The notes under the pieces are model-generated. The model saw only the letters and a program-made list of their open reading frames with translations, was not told the DNA's origin and did no database searches. Shown piece after piece: positions 26,840 to 35,397 of a stretch of DNA of 43,425 nucleotides (positions within the stretch are counted from its first letter, which is position 1; every line of letters begins with the position of its first letter). A program made the translations under genes and the position numbers. The DNA comes from Bacteroidales bacterium (GTDB lineage Bacteria; Bacteroidota; Bacteroidia; Bacteroidales; Rikenellaceae): the NCBI GenBank assembly GCA_910575495.1, contig CAJTFS010000010.1, positions 1 to 43,425 of the forward strand. The letters are read 5' to 3'.

Positions 26840-28118
26840 ACAATCGAAGAGCGTGGAGCGCAAGGAACTCACGCCGCAGCAGCTGCAAACGCGGAAGAAG
26901 ATGGTGATTTTCCCGCTGTTCTTCCTCGCCTTCGCCGGGTGCATGTGGCTGATATTCGCCCCGGACACGAAAGACGAGCAGCCGACCTCCGGCTTCAACA
27001 CCGATCTGCCGACACCGGAGCAGAACGGCATCGTGTCGGACAAGCGCGACGCTTACATACAGGAGGAGATGAAGCGCAAGCAGCAGGACAAGATGCGGTC
27101 GTTGCAGGATTTCGCTTTCGAGCTGGACGGCGGGGAGGCTGCGCAAGAGGCGGAGCCGCAGGTTACGGTATATGCCGACAACCGCCCCCGATACGGAGGC
27201 CGCACCTCCGGCAATGCGTTCCGCTCGTCTGCCGACGCTTATGCCGACATCAACCGGCAGCTCGGCAATTTCTACACGGACACCTCCGGCGAGAAAGAGG
27301 AACAGCAGAAAGAAATGCAGGCCCGGATCGAGGAGTTGGAGCGGCGGCTGGAAGAGGAGCAGGAGCGTAAGAGTTTACAGGAAGAGCAGGTGGCGCTGCT
27401 CGAAAAATCATACGAGATCGCCGCCCGCTACATGAACGGAGGACAAACGCCGACACAGGAACCCGCCGCAGCGCAGCCTGCCGTCATATCCGGCAAGGCT
27501 GTCGTGCAGCCCGTCAAGCAGGTGCGGCACAACGTCGTATCGCTGCTCGCCGCACCGATGCCCGATTCGGTATTTCGGGAGGAGTTCGTGAAACCTCGCA
27601 ACTGGGGGTTCAACACCATCGGCGGGGATGCACAGGAAAAGGAGCGTAACGGCATTCGGGCATCCATCTATCGGACGGTTACGATTACCGATGGCGGGCA
27701 GGTGTCCCTGCGGCTTTCGGAAGCGATGACGGCCGGAGGCGTATTGATTCCGGCAGGAACGGTGGTCGCGGGAGCCGCCCGCATCGCCGGCGACCGACTG
27801 GGGATTACGATCAACGCCGTGCAACATGCCGGAACGGTCATTCCGATCGAACTGCTGGTCTACGACATGGACGGCAACGAAGGAATCTCCGTGTCGGGGT
27901 CGGAGGAGATCAACGCAGTGAAAGAGATTGCCGCCAACATGGGGTCGGGCATGGGAAGCAGCATTACCATAACCGATGACGCAGGGTCGCAGCTGCTCTC
28001 CGACTTGGGCCGCAGTGCCATACAAGGCGTATCGTCGTATGTGAGTAAAAAGATGCGCACGGTGAAGGTAACGCTCAAAGCCGACTATGCGGTTCTGCTG
28101 CTGCCGCCTCAGAAATAG
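26814..28118 (+). CDS. traM: TraM, VirB10-like protein
   Basis: 434 aa. The cytoplasmic N-terminus (QLQTRKKMVIFPLFFLAFAGCMWLIF, helix about 30-48) is followed by a Pro/Gln-rich periplasmic linker. A coiled coil follows (QKEMQARIEELERRLEEEQERKSLQEEQVALLEKS, about 164-198), and then a C-terminal beta domain with VLIPAGTVVAGAARIAGDRLGITI near 310. It spans the envelope and gates the channel. Confidence 0.93.
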   Translation: MTTNEKQNEQSKSVERKELTPQQLQTRKKMVIFPLFFLAFAGCMWLIFAPDTKDEQPTSGFNTDLPTPEQNGIVSDKRDAYIQEEMKRKQQDKMRSLQDFAFELDGGEAAQEAEPQVTVYADNRPRYGGRTSGNAFRSSADAYADINRQLGNFYTDTSGEKEEQQKEMQARIEELERRLEEEQERKSLQEEQVALLEKSYEIAARYMNGGQTPTQEPAAAQPAVISGKAVVQPVKQVRHNVVSLLAAPMPDSVFREEFVKPRNWGFNTIGGDAQEKERNGIRASIYRTVTITDGGQVSLRLSEAMTAGGVLIPAGTVVAGAARIAGDRLGITINAVQHAGTVIPIELLVYDMDGNEGISVSGSEEINAVKEIAANMGSGMGSSITITDDAGSQLLSDLGRSAIQGVSSYVSKKMRTVKVTLKADYAVLLLPPQK

Positions 28119-28129
28119 AAATCGACAAG

Positions 28130-28143
28130 CCACTGAAAAATCC
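28130..28143 (+). promoter_or_regulatory. 14-bp dispersed motif upstream of traN
   Basis: CCACTGAAAAATCC, identical to the copy before traE, sits in the traM-traN gap and ends 28 nt before the traN ATG. Confidence 0.55.
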
Positions 28144-28171
28144 ATTTTATCAATCATTAAAAACAAACGAT

Positions 28172-29092
28172 ATGAAAAAGATTCTTTTGGCATTCGTATT
28201 CGTCGGGTGCATGTTCGCAGCAAACGCGCAGGAAAAACCCTCTACGGGCGATCTGTTCGACGGACTTACCCGTCCGCTGACTTTCGACCGCATGATTCCG
28301 CCCTATGCGCTGGAAGTAACGTTCGACAAGACGGTTCACGTCATCTTCCCCTCGGCAATCCGCTACGTCGATCTGGGATCGGCGGATCTGCTGGCGGCGA
28401 AAGCCGACGGCACGGAGAATGTCCTGCGTGTGAAGGCCGCACTGCGGGATTTCTCGCGCGAGAGCAACCTCTCGGTCATTACCGAGGACGGGGCATACTA
28501 CACGTTCAATGTCAAGTATGCCGACGAGCCGGTGAAACTATCCGTGGAGATGACGGACTTCATTCACGACGGCGAAGCGGTGAACCGGCCCAACAACGCG
28601 ATGGAGGTATACCTCACGGAGCTGGGAAGCGAATCGCCGCTGCTGGTCAAGCTCATCATGAAGTCCATCTACAAAAACGACCGCCGCGAAATCAAGCATA
28701 TTGGATGCAAACGGTTCGGGGTACAGTACCTGCTCAAAGGTATTTACTCGCATAACGGCCTGCTCTATTTCCACGTGCAATTAAAAAACTCGTCCAACGT
28801 GCCGTTCGATGTGGATTACCTTACGTTTAAGATCGTCGATAAGAAGGTCGCCAAACGCACGGCCATTCAGGAACAGGTCGTATGGCCGGTGCGGGCTTAC
28901 AATAACGTACAGGTAATCGACGGCAGACATAACGAGCGCATGGTCTTCACGCTTCCGAAGTTCACGCTGGCCGACGACAAGCACCTCGTCGTGGAGTTGC
29001 ACGAACAGCAGGGAGGCCGGCATCAGTCGTTCTCGGTAGAGAATGAAGACTTGGTGCGCGCCCGTGTTATCGACGAATTAAAGGTCAAATAA
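28172..29092 (+). CDS. traN: TraN (DUF4138), VirB9-like protein
   Basis: 306 aa. A signal peptide (MKKILLAFVFVGCMFAANA) is followed by a beta-rich periplasmic protein. The domain contains LEVTFDKTVHVIFPSAIRYVDLGS (about 48-71) and the C-terminal DKHLVVELHEQQGGRHQSF. TraN forms the outer-membrane core together with TraM and TraO. It is full length. Confidence 0.93.
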   Translation: MKKILLAFVFVGCMFAANAQEKPSTGDLFDGLTRPLTFDRMIPPYALEVTFDKTVHVIFPSAIRYVDLGSADLLAAKADGTENVLRVKAALRDFSRESNLSVITEDGAYYTFNVKYADEPVKLSVEMTDFIHDGEAVNRPNNAMEVYLTELGSESPLLVKLIMKSIYKNDRREIKHIGCKRFGVQYLLKGIYSHNGLLYFHVQLKNSSNVPFDVDYLTFKIVDKKVAKRTAIQEQVVWPVRAYNNVQVIDGRHNERMVFTLPKFTLADDKHLVVELHEQQGGRHQSFSVENEDLVRARVIDELKVK

Positions 29093-29093
29093 C

Positions 29094-29675
29094 ATGAAGC
29101 GGGCGATATTCATTCTGTTGCTGGCTTTGTGCGTCGTATCTCGGCACGAAGCACACGCCCAGCGTGCCCTGCCGCGGATGCGCAGCATCGAGCTTCGGAG
29201 CGGCATGGTCGACGGGTTCTGCACCTCCGCAAGCACGGATGCGGGGTACTATTTCGGCGTTGCGATGAGCCGCTACGCGAAGCATGCCGACAAGTGGGTC
29301 TTCGGCGTCGAGTACCTGTCGCGCTATTATCCCTACAAGGCCGGACGCATTCCGATGGCGCAGTTCACGGCCGAGGGCGGCTACTACTACAAGTTCTTCG
29401 CCGACCCCTCGCACACGTTCCTCTTCTACATCGGAGGTTCCGCCATGACGGGATACGAAACCGTAAACTGGGGCGACAAACGGCTCTACGACGGTGCGAC
29501 GATCCGCAACCGCGACCGGTTTCTCTACGGCGGGGCTGTTACGCTGGAAGTGGATGCCTATCTCACGGACAGAATCATCCTCTCGTTGTCGGGACGTGAA
29601 CGCTGCTTGTGGGGTACGACGACGGGGCATTTCCATACGCAGTACGGCATCGGAGTAAAATTCATCATCAACTGA
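29094..29675 (+). CDS. traO: TraO, outer-membrane beta-barrel channel protein
   Basis: 193 aa. A signal peptide (to about A22, ending EAHA) precedes alternating hydrophobic strands rich in Tyr and Phe (AQFTAEGGYYYKFFADPSHTFLFYIGG). It ends in an aromatic/hydrophobic terminal strand (YGIGVKFIIN), typical of outer-membrane barrels. It starts 1 nt after traN. In CTnDOT, traP would follow; here a pilus-like cassette does instead. Confidence 0.9.
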   Translation: MKRAIFILLLALCVVSRHEAHAQRALPRMRSIELRSGMVDGFCTSASTDAGYYFGVAMSRYAKHADKWVFGVEYLSRYYPYKAGRIPMAQFTAEGGYYYKFFADPSHTFLFYIGGSAMTGYETVNWGDKRLYDGATIRNRDRFLYGGAVTLEVDAYLTDRIILSLSGRERCLWGTTTGHFHTQYGIGVKFIIN

Positions 29676-29729
29676 CACGAACATTTTTTATCACACAGCT
29701 ACGCAAGTAGCATAAAACCAACTTTTTAT

Positions 29730-30734
29730 ATGAAACACTTATTTTTGGCAGCTACGGCTGCTCTGGGACTTCTCGTCTCGTGCAACAAGGAAGAAAACGA
29801 AATTTACGTGACCTCAAAAGGTGCGGTAGCCACCGTGTCGTTCACTGACGGAGAGCCTGCGACCCGCAGCGCGACGGCCGAGGCCGAGCCGTGGGAAAAG
29901 ACGCTCAACACGGTTACGATGTTCGTCTTCGACCCGTCGGGCGACCTGATGGTCAAGCGTTCGTTCTCGGTGGCCGAGCTGTCGGCCAAGAAGGCGACTT
30001 TCGCCCTGCCGGATGCCGTGCCGGGCAACGTGTGCGAGTTCTACGCCGTGGCGAACCTCGATGTAGCGAACGTCGGCGACAAGACGACGCTCACGGCTCT
30101 GCTGGAGCGCGATGCGGCCTCGTACAACGGTACGTTCGCCGAAGTTTCGACGAAAGCCGCGCGCGACGGCGGGTTCGTCATGTCGGGCACGACCTCGAAA
30201 GCCGTCGCGGCCGCAGGCTCGACGACCGACGTAGCTATCACGCTTAAGCGCACCGTAGCGAAAGTGGCCGTTCAGGTTACGCCCTCGCCCCGGTTCGGGA
30301 CGCTCTATCAGGGAGCCGTGCGGATCAACAGCATCACGCTCACCAATGGCGCGACGCAGACACCGGTGTTCCACTCCGACTACAATCCGGGAGCTTTCAA
30401 TTTCTCGGCGACGCAAGCCTCGGATGCCGCCTCAGGCAAGTACCGCAACCTCTTTTACCTGTTCGAATGTCCCGCCCGCAACGTCGGCAACCGCGTGAAA
30501 GCCATCATCCATGCGACCTACGATATGGACGGCGATTTCTCGACCGCAGCCGGTCAGTCGTCGATGACCTACGAGGTGGAACTCGACGGTGCTTCGGGAG
30601 GTGAAATCCGCCGCAACAGTTGCTACCGCGTGGATATCACGATCAACGGGCTGTCGGGCCACGACGCCTCGCTGACCATCACGCCTGCCGAGTGGGAATT
30701 GCCCGTAACGCAGACCGTGGAGCTGGGAGCATAA
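29730..30734 (+). CDS. Fimbrillin-like lipoprotein (putative major pilin, type V pilus)
   Basis: 334 aa. The lipoprotein signal ends in LLVSC (Cys 18), as in FimA/Mfa1-type pilins, which are exported as lipoproteins and then trimmed. Fimbrillin hallmarks are an N-terminal domain with TLNTVTMFVFDPSGDLM (about 54-70) and EFYAVANLDV (about 107-116). A second domain contains VAKVAVQVTPS, FYLFECPARN and a final strand set ending ITPAEWELPVTQTVELGA. It lies 54 nt after traO in the tra operon, and a terminator-like hairpin follows. It is probably a structural subunit; whether it polymerises cannot be seen. Confidence 0.75.
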   Translation: MKHLFLAATAALGLLVSCNKEENEIYVTSKGAVATVSFTDGEPATRSATAEAEPWEKTLNTVTMFVFDPSGDLMVKRSFSVAELSAKKATFALPDAVPGNVCEFYAVANLDVANVGDKTTLTALLERDAASYNGTFAEVSTKAARDGGFVMSGTTSKAVAAAGSTTDVAITLKRTVAKVAVQVTPSPRFGTLYQGAVRINSITLTNGATQTPVFHSDYNPGAFNFSATQASDAASGKYRNLFYLFECPARNVGNRVKAIIHATYDMDGDFSTAAGQSSMTYEVELDGASGGEIRRNSCYRVDITINGLSGHDASLTITPAEWELPVTQTVELGA

Positions 30735-30750
30735 ACCGCAAGTCGAACCC

Positions 30751-30786
30751 GTTTCCGCTCCGGCCTACGTCGGGGCGGAAACTTTT
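30751..30786 (+). terminator. Terminator-like hairpin between pilin and DUF4906-like gene
   Basis: A 12-bp stem with one G-T wobble (GTTTCCGCTCCG / CGGGGCGGAAAC, loop 30763-30770) is followed by TTTT. It lies inside an otherwise continuous operon, so it would partially terminate and lower expression of downstream genes. Confidence 0.55.
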
Positions 30787-30799
30787 AATCGAATCAATC

Positions 30800-32638
30800 A
30801 TGAAGAAAGTATTATTGTTTATCATACCGCTGCTCGCGATGATGAGCAGCTGTAACAAAGACGAGATGGAGGATCGCCCGTCCTTGCAGGACGAGGTGCG
30901 CTTCTCGTTACAGATTCAGGAGGAGGGTGTGCAGTACGTTACCCGTGCGACGGACGAACGAACCGTGCGCGATGTCAATCTTTTCCTCTTCGACCCGCGC
31001 GGCATGCTGCCCGACCGCCATTTCTATGTCGAAACTGGCACGGTGGAGTGCTCCGTGCTCCCCGGTAGCTACGAAGCCTATGCCGTTGCGAACGTGCACC
31101 GGGACATGGGCGCGATGACCCTCGAACAGCTGCGCGCCGTTCAGCTTCCGTCGGTAACCCGATATACCATGCTTCCGATGTCGGGACACACGACGCTCAC
31201 GGTCGAAGACCGAATGTCCGCACCCGTCATTACCGTGCGACGTACCGTTGCGAAAATCATCTGCAACGTATCCATAGATCCGGCCGTCGCAAGCACGATG
31301 GAATTGCAGTCCGTACAAATCATGAATGCCGCCGCCACGACGAAGCTGTTCGAGGCGGAGCAGGTCGCCAAGAATTTCATCACAATGAACTCAGCGGCAA
31401 TCGCATCGTCGGAATTACGCTCGGCAACACGAATGTTTTATCTACTGGAAAATTGTCAAGGCGACGTGCCGTTCATCACGACCCAGCAGCAGAAGTGTGC
31501 AGAGAATGCCCCGAAAGGTGCGACTTTCGCGCGCATCAAGGCTCAGCAAGAGGGCTTGCAACTGACCTACGACGTCTATTTAGGCGAGAATAACACCTCG
31601 AATTTCGATGTGCGGCGCAACTCGGTACAGACGCTCAACATCATCATCAAAGGCAAAAACGAAGTCGACACACGGGTGCATTCGTTCGGTGCGGAGATTA
31701 CGGACGAACTTCCTGACCCGGATTTCAGTACGACATTGAACGAGTATTGCTGGTACAAAAGCGGCATGAATAATCTGACCATCAAAGTTGACAAGCCCAA
31801 CATTACGGGCGAATTGACGGGAGACATACTCTTCATGCAGGGACAGCAATATGCTTTCCATATCAATGAAAAAACACTCACCCCCGGACTATCGCTTCGG
31901 CTGGCCGATCCCTCCGGCAACTACGTTTTCAACGTATGTTACGACCCGCGCGTGTTTACGTCCGCCAACAATCGGCTGATCTACGACGTGTCGCTCTCCA
32001 ACGGAAGCGGCTACTCTTACACGAAACGGTTTACGCATGATTTTTACAATCATCTGACGGTTTACACCTATTGGAACGGACGCGAACACCAAGGCGGCTA
32101 TCTTGACGATATTTCGGCTGTGCGTACTATTTCCCATTCCAATGCTGGTGTTTCTTATGTCCGTATGCTCGCCCTCGACGACGGGCCGCAGATGCGCGCG
32201 GTACCCGACGACGGCTTCGCATTCAAAGGCTGGTATGCCGACAAGGAGCTGACGCAAAAAGTATCGGATGCAAATCCGTACCGGCATCCGATGAACTTTC
32301 GGGTAGACACCCTCTATGCGAAATTCCAGTCGGAGCGAGTGTACATTTACACGCGGATCAAGGAAGTGTCGTTCACCTGTTCGAGCGGATACCAGATAGA
32401 CGAGTCCAAGCAGGCTTTTATCGTCCTGCCCGGCAGTCGATGCACCATATCCGGCAAAAACGGGCGATTCGTTTCGGTATGGTGGGACAAGCCGGAAACA
32501 TCTATGATACGCCGTATCGTATCGACCGACAATCCGTACAGCTTTATTGCGGCAGCCAACCTAACCCTTATCCCGGGCTACGATGCCGTGTCGAAAGAAG
32601 AACTGACGAATAGCCAAACTACGACCCCCACCGATTAA
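30800..32638 (+). CDS. DUF4906-like fimbrillin-type lipoprotein (putative pilus tip or adhesin)
   Basis: 612 aa from the ATG at 30800. The frame to 30620 runs through the pilin gene and the hairpin. The lipobox is MMSSC (Cys 18). An N-terminal fimbrillin-like domain contains RDVNLFLFDPRGMLPDRHFY (about 55-74), YAVANVH and RRTVAKIICNVS. A C-terminal InlB/Listeria-Bacteroides repeat-like segment reads FAFKGWYADKELTQKVS then TLYAKFQ (about 475-515). The length and extra domain suggest a tip or adhesin rather than a repeating subunit. The DUF4906 name is from memory, so moderate. Confidence 0.65.
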   Translation: MKKVLLFIIPLLAMMSSCNKDEMEDRPSLQDEVRFSLQIQEEGVQYVTRATDERTVRDVNLFLFDPRGMLPDRHFYVETGTVECSVLPGSYEAYAVANVHRDMGAMTLEQLRAVQLPSVTRYTMLPMSGHTTLTVEDRMSAPVITVRRTVAKIICNVSIDPAVASTMELQSVQIMNAAATTKLFEAEQVAKNFITMNSAAIASSELRSATRMFYLLENCQGDVPFITTQQQKCAENAPKGATFARIKAQQEGLQLTYDVYLGENNTSNFDVRRNSVQTLNIIIKGKNEVDTRVHSFGAEITDELPDPDFSTTLNEYCWYKSGMNNLTIKVDKPNITGELTGDILFMQGQQYAFHINEKTLTPGLSLRLADPSGNYVFNVCYDPRVFTSANNRLIYDVSLSNGSGYSYTKRFTHDFYNHLTVYTYWNGREHQGGYLDDISAVRTISHSNAGVSYVRMLALDDGPQMRAVPDDGFAFKGWYADKELTQKVSDANPYRHPMNFRVDTLYAKFQSERVYIYTRIKEVSFTCSSGYQIDESKQAFIVLPGSRCTISGKNGRFVSVWWDKPETSMIRRIVSTDNPYSFIAAANLTLIPGYDAVSKEELTNSQTTTPTD

Positions 32639-32649
32639 ACCCTGCGAAG

Positions 32650-33186
32650 ATGAAAAAGTTATTTATCTTGCTGCTGTGCGTCCTTGCGGCACACACGGCA
32701 TCGGCCCAATACACTGCCGTGCGCGTCAATGCACTGGGCTGGGCGACGGGAACGCTCAATGCGGGCGTCGATATCGCCGTGGCGCAGAAGTGGTCGGTAG
32801 ATGTTTCGGGCTACTGGAATCCTATTTCGACGGAGAGCCTGCGGGCCAACGTTCTCGCTGCGACGGTCGGCGTACGCCGTTGGCGCTTCGAGCCGCACGT
32901 AGGGCTGTTCTGGGGTCTGCACTCGTCCATCGCCAAGTATAAAGTAGGCAATCGCCGCACCCGCTACAACGGCTGGACGACGGGCATAGGCTCCTCGGTC
33001 GGCTACTCGTGGATGCTGGCCAAGCGCTGGAACCTGACCCTCGAAGGCGGTGCAGGTATCTACTACATGGACGACCTGCGTTGGCATCCCGACCCGTCGC
33101 CCTGCGAAGCGATACGCTACGAACATTGCCGCCGCGTCGTCCTCGCTCCCTCGAAAATCGAGGTGGCATTTTCCTACCTGTTCTGA
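32650..33186 (+). CDS. DUF3575 outer-membrane protein
   Basis: 178 aa. A signal peptide (MKKLFILLLCVLAAHTASA) precedes VRVNALGWATGTLNAGVDIAVAQKWSVDVSGYWNP, which is typical of DUF3575. Amphipathic strands follow (YNGWTTGIGSSVGYSWMLAKRWNLTLEGGAGIYYM) and the terminal strand ends in VAFSYLF, a barrel-type C-terminal Phe. DUF3575 genes commonly accompany fimbrillin clusters, where they may help anchor or export the pilus. It begins 11 nt after the DUF4906-like gene. Confidence 0.8.
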   Translation: MKKLFILLLCVLAAHTASAQYTAVRVNALGWATGTLNAGVDIAVAQKWSVDVSGYWNPISTESLRANVLAATVGVRRWRFEPHVGLFWGLHSSIAKYKVGNRRTRYNGWTTGIGSSVGYSWMLAKRWNLTLEGGAGIYYMDDLRWHPDPSPCEAIRYEHCRRVVLAPSKIEVAFSYLF

Positions 33187-33206
33187 ACATCAACTATAAC
33201 AACACA

Positions 33207-33398
33207 ATGACGATGAAACGAAAAATCAAATATGGCCTGCTGGCCTTGGCCGTCGCAGCAGGGTGCATGGGGTGCGCCAAGCTGCATGAAGAGATCGAAG
33301 AACGCTATATCGAACAACATCCTCAATACGACATCGAGCTACCAGCACCGGTGGAGTGGGATTCGATTCCGCAACCCGACATCCCGATAGGCAAATGA
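33207..33398 (+). CDS. Small lipoprotein of the pilus-like cassette
   Basis: 63 aa from ATG 33207 (a second ATG at 33213 is equally possible). A basic start (KRKIKYG) and hydrophobic core (LLALAVAAGC, Cys 20; Cys 23 follows) indicate a lipoprotein signal. The mature part is short and acidic, then Pro-rich (LPAPVEWDSIPQPDIPIGK). Not recognised. Its place between the DUF3575 gene and traQ suggests a periplasmic or outer-membrane accessory of the cassette. Confidence 0.55.
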   Translation: MTMKRKIKYGLLALAVAAGCMGCAKLHEEIEERYIEQHPQYDIELPAPVEWDSIPQPDIPIGK

Positions 33399-33424
33399 TG
33401 TGAAACCCGTAAAGAGAAAACGAC

Positions 33425-33856
33425 ATGAAGAAGATGAAAGGATTTCTGATGCTCGCACTCGCGGCGGTCGGTACGCTGCTGACCGCCTGCGACGATGAAC
33501 TGGACGTGAAACAGGCGTATGCGTTCCGATTGGAGACGATGCCCGTGCAGACGCGCATCGTGCGCGGAGAAACGGCCGAGATACGCTGCACGCTCGTTCG
33601 GGAGGGAGAATACAACGGTGCGCGATACACGATCCGCTACTTCCAGCCCGACGGCAAGGGCGAACTCCGCATGGACGACGGAACGCTGTTCCTGCCCAAT
33701 GACCGCTATCCGCTCACGAGAGAGGAGTTTCGGCTTTACTACACCTCCCGAAGCGATGATCGACAGGTCATCGACGTGTATATCGAGGATAACATGGGGC
33801 AGATAACCCAGAACACTTTCTCGTTCCAAAACGAGCGGGAAGAAGACGATGAATAA
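33425..33856 (+). CDS. traQ: TraQ (DUF3872) lipoprotein
   Basis: 143 aa. A lipoprotein signal ends LLTAC (Cys 22), followed by DDELDVKQAYAFRLETMPVQTRIVRGETAEIRCTLVREGEY, characteristic of DUF3872/TraQ. The C-terminal part is beta-rich with VIDVYIEDNMGQITQ and an acidic tail. It is the last recognised tra gene. The hairpin at 33876 probably ends the operon. Confidence 0.88.
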   Translation: MKKMKGFLMLALAAVGTLLTACDDELDVKQAYAFRLETMPVQTRIVRGETAEIRCTLVREGEYNGARYTIRYFQPDGKGELRMDDGTLFLPNDRYPLTREEFRLYYTSRSDDRQVIDVYIEDNMGQITQNTFSFQNEREEDDE

Positions 33857-33875
33857 CCCCGAAGCACGAACGATA

Positions 33876-33899
33876 GAAACGCCCGGAAACGGGCGTTTC
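33876..33899 (+). terminator. Hairpin at the end of the tra operon
   Basis: A perfect 9-bp stem (GAAACGCCC / GGGCGTTTC, loop GGAAAC). No long T-run follows, so termination may be partial and let the 33916 gene be read through. Confidence 0.55.
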
Positions 33900-33915
33900 C
33901 TAATAATAAAGCCTT

Positions 33916-35052
33916 ATGACAGACCAAGAGAAACAACATGCCCAGCGCAAAGAAAACTATGAACAGGCATTGGAGCGATGCGACGGCTACACACAAACCT
34001 TGAACTTTCTGAACAGCATACCATCGGAGGATATGACGTTGGGACTGGCAGAGCGGATATTCGTGAAAGAACCCGAATTGTTTTACCGTATCCCCGACAA
34101 ATTCAAAGATCGGGATTTATGCGATACGGCCGTGCGTTATGACGGGAGTTATCTGAAATACGTTCCCGAGGCGATGAAAACGTGGGAATTGTGCATGAAA
34201 GCCATACGGCGCAGTCCGTATGCTATTGCGCATCTCCCCGTGTCGATGAAAAATCCCGAAACGTATCTGCGCCTCGTGCGGGAAAATCCTCGCAATTTGA
34301 AAGGCATCCCACGTGCGAACCGGACATCCGAAATGTGCCGAATTGCATTCGACAACACCTATGGCAAGAATAAAACCGATTACTCCGTTATTTCGGCTCT
34401 GACCGATCCGTCGATGCTTTATCGGGTATTCCGCGAGCAGGACGACCCGAAGAAAATCCGATTCCTGATGGATATTCTGCCCCATGATGCCACCTTGATT
34501 ACCCCGAAAGTCGCATTGGAGGCCGTGCGCAAAAACGGTGAGGTGTTGAACAGCGTGCCGTCGCATTCCATCACGGCGGAGGTTGCGGAAGCTGCTGTCA
34601 TGAACTGGCCGGAGGCAATACAATGGGTTCCGCGCAAACTCCGCACCCCCGATATTTGCCTGCGGGCGGCAACATGTCGACGGGAGTTGTCCGTATACGT
34701 TCCCGATAAGATAGCCAAAGAGCGGAATATCTATTCTTTCCATCGCAGAGTGGAAGAACTGCTGCGCCAGCCCCTCGATTATCACCGATATAAAATGCTT
34801 TATGAGGGAAAGCCCGTATGCACGGAGTGCGTATGGACGCGCTGTGGCGTTATCGACTACTGCGAAGTGAATTATAACCCGAATAAAAACAGACTGGGAC
34901 TGCGCATTCTTACCGAATCCGCATATCGGGAAAGACGACAGCAGCAACAGGCCTATAAGGCAGAACAAAATCGGCATGGCGATACGGATACCGCATTGCG
35001 ACGGCCTCCGCAGAAAGTACCACAAAAGACGAAACGGGGATTGAAATGGTAA
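33916..35052 (+). CDS. Protein with DUF4116-like repeats
   Basis: 378 aa, no signal or membrane segment. About six degenerate units share the pattern x-V/I-P, about 6-8 residues, D/E-L/I-C, then A. Examples are LYRIPDKFKDRDLCDTAV, LKYVPEAMKTWELCMKAI, LKGIPRANRTSEMCRIAF, LNSVPSHSITAEVAEAAV and IQWVPRKLRTPDICLRAA. This is reminiscent of DUF4116 helical repeats, which form extended binding surfaces. The C-terminal 70 residues are Gln/Arg/Lys-rich. Function is not known. It follows traQ by 59 nt in the same direction. Confidence 0.65.
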   Translation: MTDQEKQHAQRKENYEQALERCDGYTQTLNFLNSIPSEDMTLGLAERIFVKEPELFYRIPDKFKDRDLCDTAVRYDGSYLKYVPEAMKTWELCMKAIRRSPYAIAHLPVSMKNPETYLRLVRENPRNLKGIPRANRTSEMCRIAFDNTYGKNKTDYSVISALTDPSMLYRVFREQDDPKKIRFLMDILPHDATLITPKVALEAVRKNGEVLNSVPSHSITAEVAEAAVMNWPEAIQWVPRKLRTPDICLRAATCRRELSVYVPDKIAKERNIYSFHRRVEELLRQPLDYHRYKMLYEGKPVCTECVWTRCGVIDYCEVNYNPNKNRLGLRILTESAYRERRQQQQAYKAEQNRHGDTDTALRRPPQKVPQKTKRGLKW

Positions 35053-35397
35053 AAAACGTCCTGTTTATCACGCAGAGCCGAATGAAATCGCTATATTTGC
35101 ACTTGAATTGCTCGGCAGAACAGCGCAGAATGCGGCAAGTCGTCGGGCGGTTCTACATACGGAAGGAACACATTATAGTGGGGCATTGAAAACAGCCAAA
35201 TTTTAATCCACTCACAAGATAATGGGTAGTTCTCTTCTTTATCGTCGTGTCTATATGCCACAAGCATGTACGATAACCGGCGTGAGAAGAAATTATCTAT
35301 CGAGTGGATAGGTGCTTGGCTGTACCTCAATGCCGGTATTTAACGTACTCTCACGCCTTTTCGTATGGTATTTGTTAGATTGTAAAACAAACGCGAT
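35053..35397. other. Structured intergenic region, possible ncRNA or long leader
   Basis: A -7 box TATATTTG lies at 35092-35099 (+). Downstream are two spaced inverted repeats: ATCCACTC/GAGTGGAT (35206-35213, 35302-35309) and GGCGTGAGA/TCTCACGCC (35279-35287, 35349-35357). A 19-codon frame starts at ATG 35131 (MRQVVGRFYIRKEHIIVGH) but is unsupported. The region could be a non-coding RNA or the leader of the 35398 gene. Confidence 0.4.
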
